DNA of 64,000 nt from Ilyonectria destructans. Its lineage: Eukaryota; Ascomycota; Sordariomycetes; Hypocreales; Nectriaceae. Every line of letters begins with the position of its first letter. The stretch's first letter is position 1. The stretch is taken from NCBI GenBank assembly GCA_020740775.1, contig JAHEWK010000002.1:4216001-4280000 (forward strand). Reading direction: 5' to 3'. A program made the position numbers and the translations under genes. The notes beneath the pieces are model-generated. The model had not been told where the DNA came from, did no database searches, and saw only the letters and a program-made list of their open reading frames with translations. Positions 22,201-32,937 of the stretch are shown here, in pieces.

Positions 22201-23665
22201 TCCTCTTTGTCATGGTGATGCCCTTCATCCAACCAATTTGCGACTGGTTTCGATCGGTGGCCCTCCCTATGCCAACTTTCGCCTTCATCGATGGGCCTCG
22301 CCAAGCGACACCCATACGATGGTTGGAGTTTGCGGCTGAGCGCATCCCAATGGTGAGAGCGCTCTGTTTATAATTGCTGCTCGGGGCGCCTGGTCGGTGG
22401 TCACTCATTGTTGCAGCTTTCCGTTCACGGTTGGAGTTGTCATCCACGGTGCGGAAGGTCTTGTACGTAGCACCCTTGCGAGTCAGAGAGATGGTGTTCG
22501 TCACATGCCTGCCTCGAGTATGGCCAACAGCAGAGAGAACATGAGCATCGGCGCCCTGCAGCCTCAGTTCGTTGTCCGCGCCCCAGGATACAAGTTGGAA
22601 TTCGCGTTCATCGATCCCGGCGTCTGTGATGCCGCCGCGACTTCTCCATAGGAACTCCTTGGCCTTGTGGTCTCCATGGCCAGGGAAGACAACGACCGGA
22701 TCAGTCGAGGCGCTAATGCACGATCCATTGGGTCTCCTCACGTCGTACAGATAAAGATCACCTGGTTCATTCTGGGGCATAGCAAGAAGGCCCTCTCCAA
22801 AGGGAGTGTGTCGCGCTCTCCACACTGGGAATCCAGTGTGGATGACATGTTCCGGTTGGTCGCCGTCATCACTGTAATCCCAAAACTTGATAGTCTTATC
22901 AATAGAACATGAGGCAATCACGGTTGACCGGGTGCGATTCCAGTCCAAGCCATAGATCTTGGAGTCATGGGCTTTAATGGTTTTAAGGGGCTCCGATGTC
23001 CGCCGCTCATCCCAGATATGCAGGAACTGGTCATGAGCGGAGGCAAGGATGTGAGAGGCCTGGCGGTTATACTTAACTTGAGAAGCTCCGGAGGACCAAT
23101 CACAGAAGGTTAAGACAGGCTGGCGAGGTCTTCGAAGATCCCACGAATGAACATAGCCATCCACAGAGCAGGTAGCTAAGAAGTCGGGATGGTGGGCGGA
23201 CCAGTTGACGTCGGTGATGGCTCTGCTGTGGCCTTGCAAAGAATGTTCAATGGCACCGGCACTAGACTCTTCTCTCGAGTTTAAGTTCCAAACGAGAGCG
23301 CGATGGTTGGCTGTCGACACGATCCAATAGTCTCGAGCAGCAAAAGGGGACCACTGTACATCCACAACGAGCCAGGGCATGCCATGACTTCGCAGCCGCC
23401 GAGGTGTACTGTACGGAGAGTCCAAGTCGATGATGGCAAGCCCATCGGGTCTGTGGAAGGTCAGCAAGAGGGCTCAGATGCGGATACCTGGTTGTGTAAC
23501 TGACGAGGCTAAGGCGACATCTCGCCCTGAGGGGGCGATTGTGGCTGAGCCGACAATGCCATCAACATGGATGGTACCATCAGCATCAAAGCTCTCACTG
23601 TCTAAAGCCGACTTGAGAGTCTTGACCTTCTTGGGCAGTTCGGAGAGGTTGTCATAGGAGGGCAT
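19238..23665 (-). CDS. MTC5: WDR59/Mtc5-type SEA (GATOR2-like) complex subunit
   Basis: Large vacuole-associated regulator of TORC1 nutrient signalling, by analogy with yeast Sea3/Mtc5 and animal WDR59. Exon 1 is 23505-23665. A 54-bp intron (donor gtcagt) joins VALA-S to PDGLAIIDLDSPYS, and exon 2 runs to 19238, giving 1457 residues. Domains in order: WD40 propeller at about residues 50-330 (repeated SAHHPDFLATCSVDGYVHSW-like blades); RWD domain at about 500-615 (QEELLRISTQLPKVKW, VPSSYPKGKAPKF); acidic and Ser-rich linkers (SRSSSSSSSDSES); and a C-terminal zinc/RING-like module at about 1300-1370 with paired cysteines (CDRCHRM, CVYC, CLACGCASHEACLAEW, CPAGDECNC). This order is typical of WDR59. 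It is divergent from ubc13. Confidence 0.93.
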
Positions 23666-24473
23666 GGTGACGGCGACAAGGAGCTGTCGCGACGCTCGCC
23701 AATCGTCATGTCGAAGCTCATGCGATGGCGGATGAGATTTTTCAGGGGCTAGAGCGGAGGGCACGCGGCCATGGGAGGACTCGGAGCTAACTCGTCATCT
23801 CAGAGCAGCTTCCAGGGAATTATAATGGTGCAGCGACAATCGCCCGTGCAGTACGAATAGTAAAGATGCAGGTGGCTGTGCTTGAATGGATCATGGATGA
23901 AGTCGCGATGTGAGGCTCGAGCTAGCTGCAATCTCCCATCCGGGTGCCAGGGTTGTCAGCCGATACGCCTGGCTGACGTCGAGGTACCGCCCCTGCGATG
24001 GCTGCAGAGTACATCCCCTGCCAATTTGGGTGGGCGGTACCTCCCCCGCCATCATGGCCACGGAACCTGCCGCGGCCTTATCGGGCGCATACCGTGACGA
24101 GGCGAAACATGGAAATTCCGCCTCTGCCACCATCCCACCGCCCAACTTCTCCCTGTCGTCTTGTCGTCTTGTCGTCTCTGGATCGTGCCTTGACTCTTTC
24201 TTGCCTCGCTTGACTCTGTACCAGCCCGTACAAACTGCGTCCATCGCTCCCGCTCGCCGTCCGCCGCAAACACACAAACAGCCAGCTGCACTCTGCCCCT
24301 CTGCGGCGTGCCCTTGTCCAGATTGCCCCGCCTTGTTGCACGAGAACAGGCTTCTCCAGCTTCGACTCGACGCTCTGTAAACTACGAGCCCGCCCATCTT
24401 GTCGCATAGACTGCAGCTTCGCCATTTCCGCTGCCATCCTTCGATCAAACCCAGCTCCCTGTTTGCCGTCAAG
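23666..24473. promoter_or_regulatory. Shared 0.8-kb intergenic region between divergent MTC5-like gene and UBC13
   Basis: Both genes point away from this stretch, so it must hold both promoters. There are CTTGTCGT repeats near 24160 and C/T-rich leader sequence before the ubc13 ATG. No specific factor site is assigned. Confidence 0.6.
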
Positions 24474-25095
24474 ATGGCTCTGCCAAAGCGCATCATAAAG
24501 GAGACGGAGCGGCTCATGGCCGAGCCGTAAGTCATCCTTCAAGAGCCTCGCACCCAAGATACTCCTCTGACAGGCATCGTTTCGCAGTGTTCCTGGAATC
24601 AGCGCCATCCCCCACGAGGAGAACCTGCGCTACTTCGACGTCGAGATCCATGGCCCCGCCCAGTCGCCATACGAGGGTTCGTAGCCACACCCCGAGTGCC
24701 CTTTGTCGGCTCGTGACTGATCTTCCTAGGCGGTGTCTTCAAGCTCGAGCTATTCCTCCCCGACGACTACCCCATGACTCCTCCCAAGATCCGTTTCCTC
24801 ACCAAGATCTTCCACCCCAACGTCGATAAGCTGGGCCGCATCTGCCTCGATGTCCTGAAGAGTGGGTTACACAACCATGACTCAGTGTTAGAATGCGAGA
24901 TGCTGATGAATAATACTAGACAACTGGTCACCCGCTCTCCAGATCCGAACCATCCTCCTCTCCATCCAGGCCCTCCTCGGTGCCCCGAACCCCGACGACC
25001 CTCTCGCTGCCGACGTTGCCAAGAGCTGGAAGGAGGACGAACAAGCTGCCATTGCGACTGCCAGGGAATGGACCGCCAAGTATGCTAAGCAATAA
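24474..25095 (+). CDS. UBC13: Ubiquitin-conjugating enzyme E2 Ubc13 (UBE2N)
   Basis: E2 that, with a UEV partner such as Mms2, builds Lys63-linked ubiquitin chains in error-free DNA damage tolerance. Four exons: 24474-24526, 24588-24676, 24730-24861 and 24920-25095, giving 149 residues, the normal length. The N-terminal helix is [18 protein letters not shown]. The HPN motif is in [12 protein letters not shown], and the active cysteine lies at GRICLDVLK, about residue 87. The end, [19 protein letters not shown] then [11 protein letters not shown], is Ubc13-specific. At the last junction the usual Lys-Asp reads Lys-Asn if the splice is AGA|gtgggt..tactag|ACAAC. Confidence 0.95.
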
Positions 25096-25988
25096 AGAAA
25101 CGAAGGATCCGCAATAAGAAACCAAATTCAACGACCTCAGGGCAATGAGACACGAGCATCACCGCGGGAGTTGAGGACCGGTTTTGTTTCCGCATGAGTA
25201 GATAATATTCGTCCCTGAAGGACTTTTGCAGGCTATCCCAGGTGTTCTTTCTTAGATTCGGGAGCTTTATTGAAGGGGAAGTCTGTTGATTACCAAGATT
25301 AGTCCGTTTCTCCTTTCAGTCCATCGGTTTGGTCCAAGTCACCACCAGTTTCTGCGAAGGTCTCCAAACACATTGCTCTGGTTTCAAACATCAGATAGAC
25401 CCGCCCAGTGGCACCAAGCACCGATTTGCTTCTTGCTTGAGTATGCATAAACGTTGTTTACATAGCACAGCACAACTATTTGCGACATGTTGCCTACCTT
25501 GCCCTCGTTACACTTGCATGGTCAAACTGATCAATCCGCTATCCATCTGTGATAAGGATACAATGTGACAATACATTTGTCCGTGACCTGCTCAAATTGA
25601 TCAATCAGCTATCCGTATGTGATGAGGATACAATGTGACAATACATTTGCCCGTGACATCGTATCACCCTAAAGCGAGGCAAATCCTAAGGAACGATGGC
25701 TTGAAGCTGTGATTCACTTTCAACGCCGTGACTATATTAAGCCTCTCTCGTCGCCCGCCTTTCTCCTTTACTTCCTCCTTTGTTGCCACCTCACTTGGAT
25801 TGTCAACAAGTGTTCTTCCTTACTCTCTGATCCCTGTGAAGTTTCCTCACAAGCATTGCCACTAGGGATATCATCGTTTTTCGATTCCTATCTCCTCCTA
25901 CCTGTCCCTGTGTCACAACTTTACGAATTCCCCTACACGGTAACTTCCTTCTTTTCCTCTCGGTCCCAGGGACTCATCAGCCTTCAAA
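25096..25988. other. Intergenic with a 70-bp duplication
   Basis: 3' flank of ubc13 and promoter of the next gene. A pyrimidine-rich leader lies before 25989. The one structured element is the duplication at 25519-25658. Confidence 0.5.
25519..25658. repeat. Diverged 70-bp tandem duplication
   Basis: Two adjacent copies share GATCAATC-GCTATCC-TGTGAT-AGGATACAATGTG and ACAATACATTTG-CCGTGAC blocks in the same order, offset by 70 bp, with a handful of substitutions. Confidence 0.85.
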
Positions 25989-27395
25989 ATGCCTCTCTCT
26001 CAGACTGAAACTGAGCTTGGCTATTGGGACAATCTTTCAAATGCCAATCCTGCCCTCTACAAGGCCCTCGAGGGCTGGGCTGACGTCGACTCCCCGGTCG
26101 GCTTGGTCTTGAGGGCTGCCCAGGACTCTGCCCCTTGCTCGGAGGATCCAGTTCATCTGACCTTCAAGATGGGTATTGATAATGGCTGGGGCGAAGATCA
26201 AACTCGCCTTGTTGTTGCTACGCCTGGCGGTGAGGTATGCATTTATTCACTTCTCTGGTCACTTCCAATTACACACTTGCTTGGGCTTGACTTGGTCAAG
26301 GATAGTTCTAACTATATCCAGGGTTTTATCGTCGTTCACATCGCCTCCCACGTCTTTTCTGAACAGAACATCAGTCAAGAGAAGATCAACCAGTTCTGTC
26401 TCAACATCAGAGACGTCATTTGTCGCATCTCCCATCACATGTGGAACTCTCTGAACCACCATGAACAAGTCGAGGTTCTTTCCGCCGCCAACGAACCAAT
26501 TAAGAGCGGTCGGTCCCAGTACTCGCCCAAGTCCATCAAGCGCATTGAGTACACGGAGATGTTCCATGAGGCCATGGGCGTCCAAGTCTCCAAGGCAGCG
26601 ACACCTCCTCGATCTCGCCTCAACCAGAGCACAGTCGATCCTCTCAAGAATCAGGTCTCCCAAAAGGACCTTACGACCCTTGAGGGCAAACTCGATGACC
26701 TCATCATAGAGTTCAATGCTCTCGTCTCTTCGGTGGCCAGGAGCAAGGGACTGAGGGTAGACCGTCCTTCCGTTCCCTCGACTCGCCATGACACCTTTGA
26801 GAGAGGCCGCCCCTCTGCTCGAGAAACGCTACCAACTGCCAATGTGAAGCCAACGAAGCCCCTCGAGCAGGAATACGATTGCTGGGGCAATGTGGTCAAA
26901 AACCCATATCTTCCAACCACAATCGCCGGTGCTTATGCCGCTTGGAGTCTCGGAGATGGGGACCCTTTCTCAGGCAGTCAGGCTCGTTCCAAGAACGCGG
27001 GGTGGTGGGAGAAGGGAACGGCCAACCCCATGTCTGGCAGGATGATGCCCGGCAAGTGGGTTGAAACTCCTGTGAGGAAGTTCGAAGATCCAGAGACACC
27101 CGTACCCAAGGGGAAGGTGTCTGGCTCCAAGGGCAGACAGGATCAATCTAAGCTGCCCGACGTTGGCCCATTTGATTGGGATCGATGCGACTACTCTGAC
27201 GACGAGGTTTCTGCTGCCACCCCAGAGACTCAACCTCGTGCTCATTGGGGTGATGCCAAGGCACCACCTGCAAAGCCATCTAGGAAGAGACAGTTCGGTG
27301 TTGGGAGAGAACCTACTTCCGCGGAGGACGGTTTCGATCATGTATGCCGGGGGCATTCTCACGGTCCAGTCGTTCCGGGTTACGACACATGGTAA
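25989..27395 (+). CDS. Unrecognised fungal protein with a disordered C-terminal half
   Basis: ATG at 25989, intron 26235-26321 (donor gtatgc, branch ttctaac, acceptor ccag; 87 bp and so in frame), stop at 27395, giving 439 residues. The first 160 residues look folded (TELGYWDNLSNANPALYKAL, GFIVVHIASHVFSEQNIS, LNIRDVICRISHHMW). After that the protein is rich in Pro, Ser, Lys and Arg with no domain I know (WGDAKAPPAKPSRKRQFGVG). It has no signal peptide or membrane segment. It converges with an esterase gene. Codon use and the clean intron support a real gene, but I assign no function. Confidence 0.7.
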   Translation: MPLSQTETELGYWDNLSNANPALYKALEGWADVDSPVGLVLRAAQDSAPCSEDPVHLTFKMGIDNGWGEDQTRLVVATPGGEVCIYSLLWSLPITHLLGLDLVKDSSNYIQGFIVVHIASHVFSEQNISQEKINQFCLNIRDVICRISHHMWNSLNHHEQVEVLSAANEPIKSGRSQYSPKSIKRIEYTEMFHEAMGVQVSKAATPPRSRLNQSTVDPLKNQVSQKDLTTLEGKLDDLIIEFNALVSSVARSKGLRVDRPSVPSTRHDTFERGRPSARETLPTANVKPTKPLEQEYDCWGNVVKNPYLPTTIAGAYAAWSLGDGDPFSGSQARSKNAGWWEKGTANPMSGRMMPGKWVETPVRKFEDPETPVPKGKVSGSKGRQDQSKLPDVGPFDWDRCDYSDDEVSAATPETQPRAHWGDAKAPPAKPSRKRQFGVGREPTSAEDGFDHVCRGHSHGPVVPGYDTW

Positions 27396-27567
27396 ATTCA
27401 GAGCTCAACTGGGAGATAGAGATCGGCTTGGACGGTGTACGCGGGTAGTCAAGTCGACTCTTCAGAGTCCCACGTATCTTGCTGGTGCCTCTACGACAGC
27501 AGGCGAACACAATTGGCGAGGTAGCTAGATCAATCAAAGAAACTTTGTTGTTTCCCATCTTCCAGTT

Positions 27568-28581
27568 TCATCTTTCTAATACCCATTTCAGCCCATCAAC
27601 CATCTTCTTCTCCGCTTCCAGCGACTGGGGCAGCTGAGGTGCCTTCAACCAAAACGTGTGTGGCCAACCCTTTTCTAATTCCACTTTGACCTCCACCCCT
27701 GCCTCCCTCAAGGCCATCCCGTAGCAAAGCCCATCCGAGTATATCGTGTCGTTGGTGGCCATCTGAATCCAGGTTCGCGGGAGGTCCTGTAATTCTTCCT
27801 GTGTGGCCTCCAGGGGAAGCTTCTCGAGGCCGTCCCTCGGGATGTCTCTCTGCAAGTATCCGATCAAGAAAGAAACGAAGGATGGCGACACACTAGTGTG
27901 ATACGGTCTCAGCCTCTCTGGGATGTATTCCATGCCACTCGGTCCATCGGCCGTGACGGGGCACCGGAGTAAAACACCATGGAGTGTGCTCTTCGGTGCG
28001 ACTTGTGACACCGCGGCTGCCATTTGCCCACCGCTTGAGCTTCCCACGACAATGTTCTGCGCTGTAGCACTCCGGAGTGCATTGAAGCCATCCAAAGAAT
28101 CAGATAGGCATGTGCTCGCCGGCCATGAGGGCATGAGCCGATATCCAATGGAGTACAGGCGAACTCGGCCCACGTCCGACTTAACAAGGTGACGACACGA
28201 AAGTTCCTCGCTATCCGCCTCGCCCACACGTAGCCCGCCACCATGATAGTATATGATGACCACCTCCGGCTCATGACCTTGATGTTCAGACAGATCCAGC
28301 TGGAGAACAGGAATCGCGAACCCGTCAACCGAAGACGGTATCGTGAACTCATTCCTCTCCACGCCTTGGGACAGCTCGTAATCACGAGCTCCATCGGCCA
28401 TCATCTTGGCGTGAGAGTCACGGCATTCTTGTGCGTAAATCGGCTGTCTTTCGAGAACTGAGTTGAATACTCGGGGTGGTCCACGACGCTTCAACTCCTC
28501 CTCGCACTCCAACCAGGCGGGGTCCAATGGAGGTGCCGTTTCGAAGGCAAGAACCTTGAGGTCAGTGTCAGGGAACACCAT
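27568..28581 (-). CDS. Alpha/beta-hydrolase fold-3 esterase/lipase
   Basis: Single-exon, 337-residue hydrolase of the hormone-sensitive-lipase type. The oxyanion-hole motif HGGG is at residue 113. The nucleophile elbow GSSSG puts the serine at about 182. An Asp in the NDTIYSD region near 275 and the His in GWPHTFW near 305 complete a plausible triad. A small acyl ester is the likely substrate but is not identifiable. There is no signal peptide, so the enzyme is probably cytosolic. The ATG at 28581 is the first in the frame and gives the usual family length. Isolated from biosynthetic genes, it is likely metabolic or detoxifying. Confidence 0.9.
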   Translation of the reverse strand: MVFPDTDLKVLAFETAPPLDPAWLECEEELKRRGPPRVFNSVLERQPIYAQECRDSHAKMMADGARDYELSQGVERNEFTIPSSVDGFAIPVLQLDLSEHQGHEPEVVIIYYHGGGLRVGEADSEELSCRHLVKSDVGRVRLYSIGYRLMPSWPASTCLSDSLDGFNALRSATAQNIVVGSSSGGQMAAAVSQVAPKSTLHGVLLRCPVTADGPSGMEYIPERLRPYHTSVSPSFVSFLIGYLQRDIPRDGLEKLPLEATQEELQDLPRTWIQMATNDTIYSDGLCYGMALREAGVEVKVELEKGWPHTFWLKAPQLPQSLEAEKKMVDGLKWVLER

Positions 28582-29797
28582 GGCGGAAAATTTCGAAGTA
28601 TTGTTTCAAAGGTACTGGAACCCTTTTTGACTTCAAATTCAAGACAACTAGAGTGTATAAGTGAGGTGACAATTATCCGGGATCATGCGGAATTTGAACT
28701 TCAGCCTGAAGACAACTAACTCCACACGTGATCACCCTCTGACCCCCGTCGGGGGATCCGTGAATAAATGAAACGAACCCGGCTTAGCTCTAGTGATCGG
28801 AGTATTCGTCATAGTTCAGTGGCTTGTAGTTAGTGATATTTGAATACTTGGTTTTGTGATCCTCCAAGCATAACATGCGGAGATAGACACCAATGATCAG
28901 ATAATGATATCAGTAACCACAGAGGGGAGGATTCCAAACCGATTCGAGGGCTATCACAAATAGCCCTTAGGGTTGGACCGTATTTGATTGCATGGATACG
29001 AAACTTTTCAAGATTAGGGGGGGAAAGCTTGGCTGTGCTGGGAATGTAGGGTAGTTGAGGCGTCAAAATATCAATAAATCTTCATGAATCTACTGATGCC
29101 ATCCTAGCTTACCATATTACGTATGAGCCTACTGGAGAAGATACTGTTTCGAATACAGATCATGGCGAAAGCGCTGAGGATACCGACACGTAGGAAAAGA
29201 GGGGACGGAACCCCCGATGATCGCGTTCGGGGATATTGACGACCTCGGCCGAGCGGATGAATCTTCAATGATAGTTGCAGTCCTCGGATCCTGCAATCAT
29301 CGTCCGAAGGTCCCAGGGAATAGTATCGATCATGTCGGATATTTCGAGGAGTTCGTCGTCGTAAGCCGGATGTTCCGCTGCCCCAAGCTCTCCTACGAGC
29401 CTGAAACGTGTCGAAATGGCTAATGGTGATTATCAGGAAGACAGCCACATTCGACCTTCGCTGAATCAAGACCGAGCAGGACAAAACTGCGTTGGATAAA
29501 ACAAATCACTATTGATAAGAAGGCACTCTGGTCGCAAAGTTGGGGACAACCGTCACTAGTGGGAGACAATATGCAACATTCCATGCGTTCGGCATTTCTC
29601 TCCCTCCTTCTCCCTCCTCGCAAGACCACATATTTCGAACACACTCGGCAATCGTATGGACCAGGCGATATTAAGCACATAGGGAAAGTCGTAGATGATG
29701 ATTGGGTATGAGGAAAACCTGGGTTATGCCTCGGGTTCTCGTATCTACAATGCTAGAGTACACAGAGCGAAGCCAGTAAAGGGAAGTCGCCAATCGA
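28582..29797. other. Intergenic, no gene seen
   Basis: AT-richer stretch of about 1.2 kb. Frames near 29104-29484 and 29420-29680 on the minus strand have no family signature, and I leave them out. Confidence 0.4.
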
Positions 29798-30542
29798 TTA
29801 GAGCATAGCCAGGTCGCCGAACTTCTCCTATAGAGGGTGTTAGAATCGGCATCATTCGCGGGAGTCGTGCAACGTACCTTGTAACCCGGCACCATCCATC
29901 GGCCCTTGGACACGAGCTGAGCGGTCTTCTCGTCGATCGACTTCTCGGCAGCGGCAACCTCGTCCTATAAAGAGTAAGAATCGCGTTAAATAATTGGCGC
30001 ACGGTAGCACGTACGACAGTGAGGTCCTCGAAGGGTCGGGCGGTCTCAATGTTCTGCAGGGTAGCGGCAAGGTCCTTGAGCTCCAGGTCGACGGCCTGCT
30101 TGGTAGCCTCGGCGTTCTTGACGGCCTCGGCCTCGAAGGCATCGATGGCCTTCAGCTGGCGGGAGACATCGTAGGTGACGGGCTTGAAGGCAGTGAATCG
30201 CTTCTCGATCTCCTCGATGACAGCCTGGTTCTTGAGGACGGATCGGTAGGCGGAAAAGTCGATGGTGGTGGGTTGCTCGGAGAGGGCCTGGAGCTTGCGG
30301 CGGGCGTCCTCGTTGCGCTTCTTGAAAGCCTGGAGGGAGGCAACCGTCTGGCCGCGGAGGCCCAGCGAGCTGGTGACCTTGGTCCAGTCGAGCTTGAGAG
30401 CTGCGCTTCGCTATTCGGAGGGAGAAAATTAGCTCATGGCTTCGGGAGTCGTGCGGCTGCGCGTCTGGCGCCGGAGCAGCGATTGAGAGGATCTGCCATC
30501 AATGCCACGCGCCAATTGACGAATTGAACTTACAGTCGCCAT
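29798..30542 (-). CDS. ATP7: Mitochondrial F1Fo-ATP synthase subunit d (Atp7)
   Basis: Peripheral-stalk subunit that links F1 to Fo in the inner membrane. Four exons: 30534-30542 (only ATG GCG ACT), 30015-30410, 29878-29964 and 29798-29827, giving 173 residues. Splicing gives MAT then [18 protein letters not shown], the conserved fungal opening, and later [34 protein letters not shown] and [18 protein letters not shown] at the end. The length and end match the family. The 9-nt first exon is set by the gtaagt donor right after codon 3. As usual for this subunit, no cleavable presequence is obvious. Confidence 0.95.
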
Positions 30543-31052
30543 TGTGAAGAAGGATTGCGGTATGGAGGGAGCGGAGAGGTTGATCTTGATGGACGTTGAA
30601 TGACTTTGCCGAAGTTCGCCAGGGAAACAACCGGGCGCTAGATAGTCACGTGACAGTATCGGGATCCGGTCGACGGCGCCCTCGGAACCCCTCAATGTGG
30701 CATTGAAGCAGAAGATGGCAGCGGGGGAGCTGAATGGAAACAACGCAATCAGAAAAATACAGAATAATTACGGCTATGTGGTAATTAGATGTGCAGAGTA
30801 GCTGGTGGATATTTATGCACGTTCCTGGGACATTGATATTCACGTCAAGGAACCACCGGATTCAGCGTGATTGAAGGTGGGGGAACGAGGTTTACGGACA
30901 GAGGGAGCTATTTCCCATCAATTGATTCCATTAATTGGCATCAACTCCTTTTTGAGGACCAGCTACGGTTCGCTGGGGACTAATACAGAGCCCAGAATGT
31001 GTTCCATGCACAACCTCATGTAGAAGACCGCATCAAGCCCTTTGTCTCATGC
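30543..31052. other. Intergenic
   Basis: Promoter and leader of ATP7 plus the 3' flank of NAC-alpha; no gene seen. Confidence 0.4.
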
Positions 31053-31809
31053 CTAGATACTCAAAGCCATGATGGAGTTGACGATGTCGTTATCGTTCTC
31101 CTTCAGAGCTTTGACGGCCTTATTGCGGCTGACGTTGGCTTGGGTCATGACCAGCTCAATATCCTTGTCCTCCAGACCCTCGGCATCGACCTCCTCCTCA
31201 TCATCGTCGTCCTCATCATCATCATCGTCATCGTCATCGTCCTTCTTGGCCTCGCCGGACTCGACGGCCTTGCTGGGCTCGCCGTGGTTGTGGCCAGAGT
31301 GGTCCTCGGCACCGGAGGCGGCGAGCTGGGCAGCGGCGGCTTGTTGAGCGGCAGCGTTGACGTCCTCGATCTTGGCCTCGCCGAACACACTGTACAACGT
31401 CAGACGGGGAAGCAGGGCGCTGGGGTCGACGCTACTCACATGTAGGTGTTGCTGTTGGGGGACTTGTAAACCTCGGGGTTGTTGATGACGAAGAGGATCT
31501 GCAAATCGCGGCTCAGCATGGTCCCCTCTCTCAGTACCACGGCCGTAGCCGCGGGGTATCTTCACTCACGTTCTTGGGGCGGCGGAGAGTGACACGGGTG
31601 ATGCCAGGGACACGGGTGAGGTGCAGCTTCTCGAGGGCCTTGCGAGCCTTCTTCTCGTTGCGGTTATGGATCACGGCAGTAGAGCCGGCAGGGAGGTTGC
31701 CCTCGACCTCCTCGGCCTCGGACTCGTCGCTGCTGTCATCCTCGTGGTCCTGGACGACAACCTTCTTAGGCTCCTCGTCGGGAAGCTCCTCAACTCTGGG
31801 GTTCGACAT
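31053..31809 (-). CDS. EGD2: Nascent polypeptide-associated complex subunit alpha
   Basis: Ribosome-tethered chaperone that, with the beta subunit, shields nascent chains. Exons are 31570-31809, 31440-31498 and 31053-31389, giving 211 residues. The NAC domain is seen as [47 protein letters not shown] and VFGEAKIED. The C-terminal UBA domain is seen as [17 protein letters not shown] and ends [10 protein letters not shown]. Between them is a long acidic run of Asp/Glu encoded by GAC/GAT/GAG repeats. Ribosomal protein eL14 is the next gene upstream on the same strand, which fits a translation theme. Confidence 0.95.
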
Positions 31810-32437
31810 TTTTGCTGCTGGTGTGGGCGCAAATGTTAGTGACTGGGCCAGTTTCGTCGGGGATGGTTTTGTGGCCGAGATGCTTCCCCACCACCAAAAA
31901 TGAACACGGGATTGCTGGAGGGTCAAAATGACAGCTGCGTACTCACATTTTTGTTGGTCCCACGTACTCTGTTTGCTGCCGGGTATCAATCGTCGTCGTC
32001 GTCGTTTTGTGATTCTAAACCGCACAGCGAAATTCTAGGGCTTGGTGGGATGGAAACTAAACTCCATTAGGTAATCAAGATTTCTGGACATCCGGAGTCT
32101 GGGGGATCAACGACGCAACTCATATGCAGGGCGCCGGGAATTGGACAGAGCAAGTTCATAGCTTCGGCGGGTATTTGTTTATATTTTGGCTACACTTCAC
32201 AACGATCCATAGTTTTTTGATGCTCCTCATGCTTTGAATTCAACCTGATCTCAGGAAACCCGTATTGACCCCGTCCATCTGGGCGATGAAATGTGACATA
32301 CAGCCTTCCAGAACTGGAGCAAAAGAGAATCCAGCAGCTTCTATGCCGCCGTGACGCATTTCCTTGTCCTGTTCCATGCCTCTCGATCTATTCCCGGCCT
32401 GCAAAGCACCTCCTTGACTCCAACGTTAAGAACCCAT
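31810..32437. other. Promoter of NAC-alpha and 3' flank of eL14
   Basis: No gene seen. A minus-strand AAGCCCTAG near 32036 resembles the CCCTA-type boxes of translation-gene promoters in fungi; this is suggestive only. Confidence 0.35.
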
Positions 32438-32937
32438 TTATGCGGAGGCCTTGATCTTGGCAAGAGCCTTGCGCTCCTCGAATCGTCGCTGCTTCTTGAG
32501 TCGGAGAACCTTGAAGCGGTCGAAGTCGGTAAGACCCTTCCTTCGCTCAATCTGGTCGCGCTTCTTGGCCCAGTTGGTCTCCTCCCACTTGGCGTCGATC
32601 TCGGACTCCTCCCAGAGCTTTCGGACGGCACCGGTTCGGGAGCCACGGTTCAGGCCCTCAACGGAGAGAGAGGACAGGAGAACCTTGCTGAGGGGAACGG
32701 ATTGGCGGGGAACGGCGAGGTTGGGGTTCGAGGAAGGACCGTCAACGAGAACCTGATATCGAGTCAACATACTATGCCCACCAATCTGGAAAAGATGCTG
32801 GAACGTACTCGCTTGTGGTCGATAATCTCGACAATCGTGGCCAGGCGGCCGGAGAAGGGGTGGTCGCCGTTGATAACGACGACACGGCCAACCTCAACGA
32901 GGCGCCAGTTGGAACCCTCAATAACTGCGTCGCCCAT
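32438..32937 (-). CDS. RPL14: 60S ribosomal protein eL14
   Basis: Large-subunit ribosomal protein. Exons are 32809-32937 and 32438-32752, giving 147 residues, within the usual range. It starts [20 protein letters not shown] and joins IVEIIDHKR to [10 protein letters not shown] across the intron, both typical of eL14. The tail is Lys/Arg-rich and helical ([19 protein letters not shown]). The leader probably carries a further intron at about 32950-33038 (donor gtatga, branch gactgac, acceptor gctag), ending 13 nt before the ATG. Ribosomal genes of fungi commonly have leader introns. Confidence 0.95.

Noticed and set aside
29104..29680. Two minus-strand frames in the gap before ATP7
   Set aside because: No family blocks, no supported start, and AT-rich intergenic composition.
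31053..31445. Ser-rich open frame antisense to NAC-alpha
   Set aside because: It is the reverse reading of the Asp/Glu codon run; the minus-strand NAC-alpha model is complete and conserved.
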